A DNA stretch of 64,000 nucleotides from Symbiodinium natans (Eukaryota > Sar > Dinophyceae > Suessiales > Symbiodiniaceae), in NCBI GenBank assembly GCA_905221605.1, contig CAJNDS010002311.1:279501-343500 (forward strand), in the 5' to 3' direction. Shown in pieces: positions 63,511 through 64,000 of the stretch. Each line of letters opens with the position of its first letter. Within the stretch, counting starts at the first letter, position 1. The notes below the pieces were generated by a model that saw only the letters and a program-made list of their open reading frames with translations, was not told the origin of the DNA and made no database searches. The position numbers and the translations under genes are program-made.

Positions 63511-63609
63511 CTCTGCTGGCAGGCTGCCCCCAGCGTCGTGGGCACGAACTTGAAGGCAATTTTTGAGCTGCCCAGAGCTTTGCAGACGCCCTTCTCCGTC
63601 CAAGTCGTC
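63511..63609 (-). CDS. coding exon, ASH/HYDIN-like
   Basis: A 99-nt exon lies between acceptor cttgtctcag and donor GTACTG. Read after one leading base it gives 32 codons including SKIAFKFVPTTLGAACQQ, with about 80% G/C at third positions. The alternating hydrophobic strand followed by PTTLG resembles an ASH-type beta-sandwich. The other open frame (ORF reaching 63,957) has poorer third-position bias. First of the minus-strand exon series in this window. Confidence 0.55.
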
Positions 63610-64000
63610 CTGAGACAAGCACTCTCCTAGAACTCTGGGGCTTTGATGGCTTATGGTTTTTTGAGGATTGTGAGGAAAGACTCGGGATGAAGGTGTATGT
63701 GTGTATACGTAAAAACATATCTGCGAAAAAAGAAGAATATGTAAATATATATATATATATATGTATGTATACTTATGTGTATATATGTATATATACATAC
63801 CAAACAAGGTTTGGGGTGTAGGGTTTGTGCATAGAAACGAACGAAACGGCATGCAGTTCGGTCTATTTCTTTGACAGGCCTGTTTCCCTACAAGGTGACT
63901 AGGGCCTAGGGAAACCTGGGGTGTAGGGAAAGCCTTTGAGGGATTCTCCTGTTTCATGGGCTCACTACGTTGTGGCGCTCTGATGAGTGCACTATGAGGC

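Noticed and set aside
1-64000. True chromosome end inside the window
   Set aside because: Telomeric blocks point both ways and always return to unique DNA; none reaches a window edge as a continuous terminal array.

Overview
The window looks like nuclear DNA of a flagellated eukaryotic microalga, most likely a dinoflagellate or close relative. Plant-type telomeric heptamers (TTTAGGG/CCCTAAA) recur every few hundred bases on both strands. Coding DNA is split into very short exons (about 15-250 nt). Several inferred introns begin with GC instead of GT, which is a known dinoflagellate trait. The only clear multi-domain gene is a Mutator-like (MULE) transposase with a SWIM zinc finger, a type common in dinoflagellates. 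Nothing bacterial, viral or organellar was seen. No tRNA, rRNA or CRISPR array was recognised.

Layout. 1-2,060: telomeric blocks, an AT-rich stretch and a long CT tract. 2,066-4,280: a possible coding exon, a triplet repeat and a 97-bp tandem array. 5,000-14,700: telomeric blocks, short palindromic elements and scattered exons. 14,900-17,600: the MULE gene, minus strand, 5'-truncated. 18,000-64,000: telomeric blocks alternate with unique islands of 50-300 bp. Many of these islands hold one minus-strand exon with an AG acceptor, a GT or GC donor, an open frame and GC-rich third codon positions. The translated exons often resemble ASH/MSP-type beta-sandwich repeats of the HYDIN/CFAP axonemal proteins. 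My best reading is that much of the window lies inside one or a few very large minus-strand genes for such proteins, and that their introns are built largely from telomere-like repeats and MITE-like palindromes. All exon calls were made by eye, and each one alone is moderate evidence. Apparent stop codons at exon ends often follow a usable donor, so they need not be gene ends.

About fifteen families of short terminal-inverted-repeat elements (50-180 bp) are present, named here by letter. Two families sit inside coding exons in a way that suggests they act as introns (introner-like). Family C at 51,318-51,426 has an 8-bp target duplication whose copies supply the two splice sites. Family B has ends CTTGGTAG...CTACCAAG, which give GT and AG on either strand. 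Stretches not listed below consist of degenerate telomeric repeats or unique sequence in which I see no gene. No promoter, polyadenylation site or origin could be assigned.
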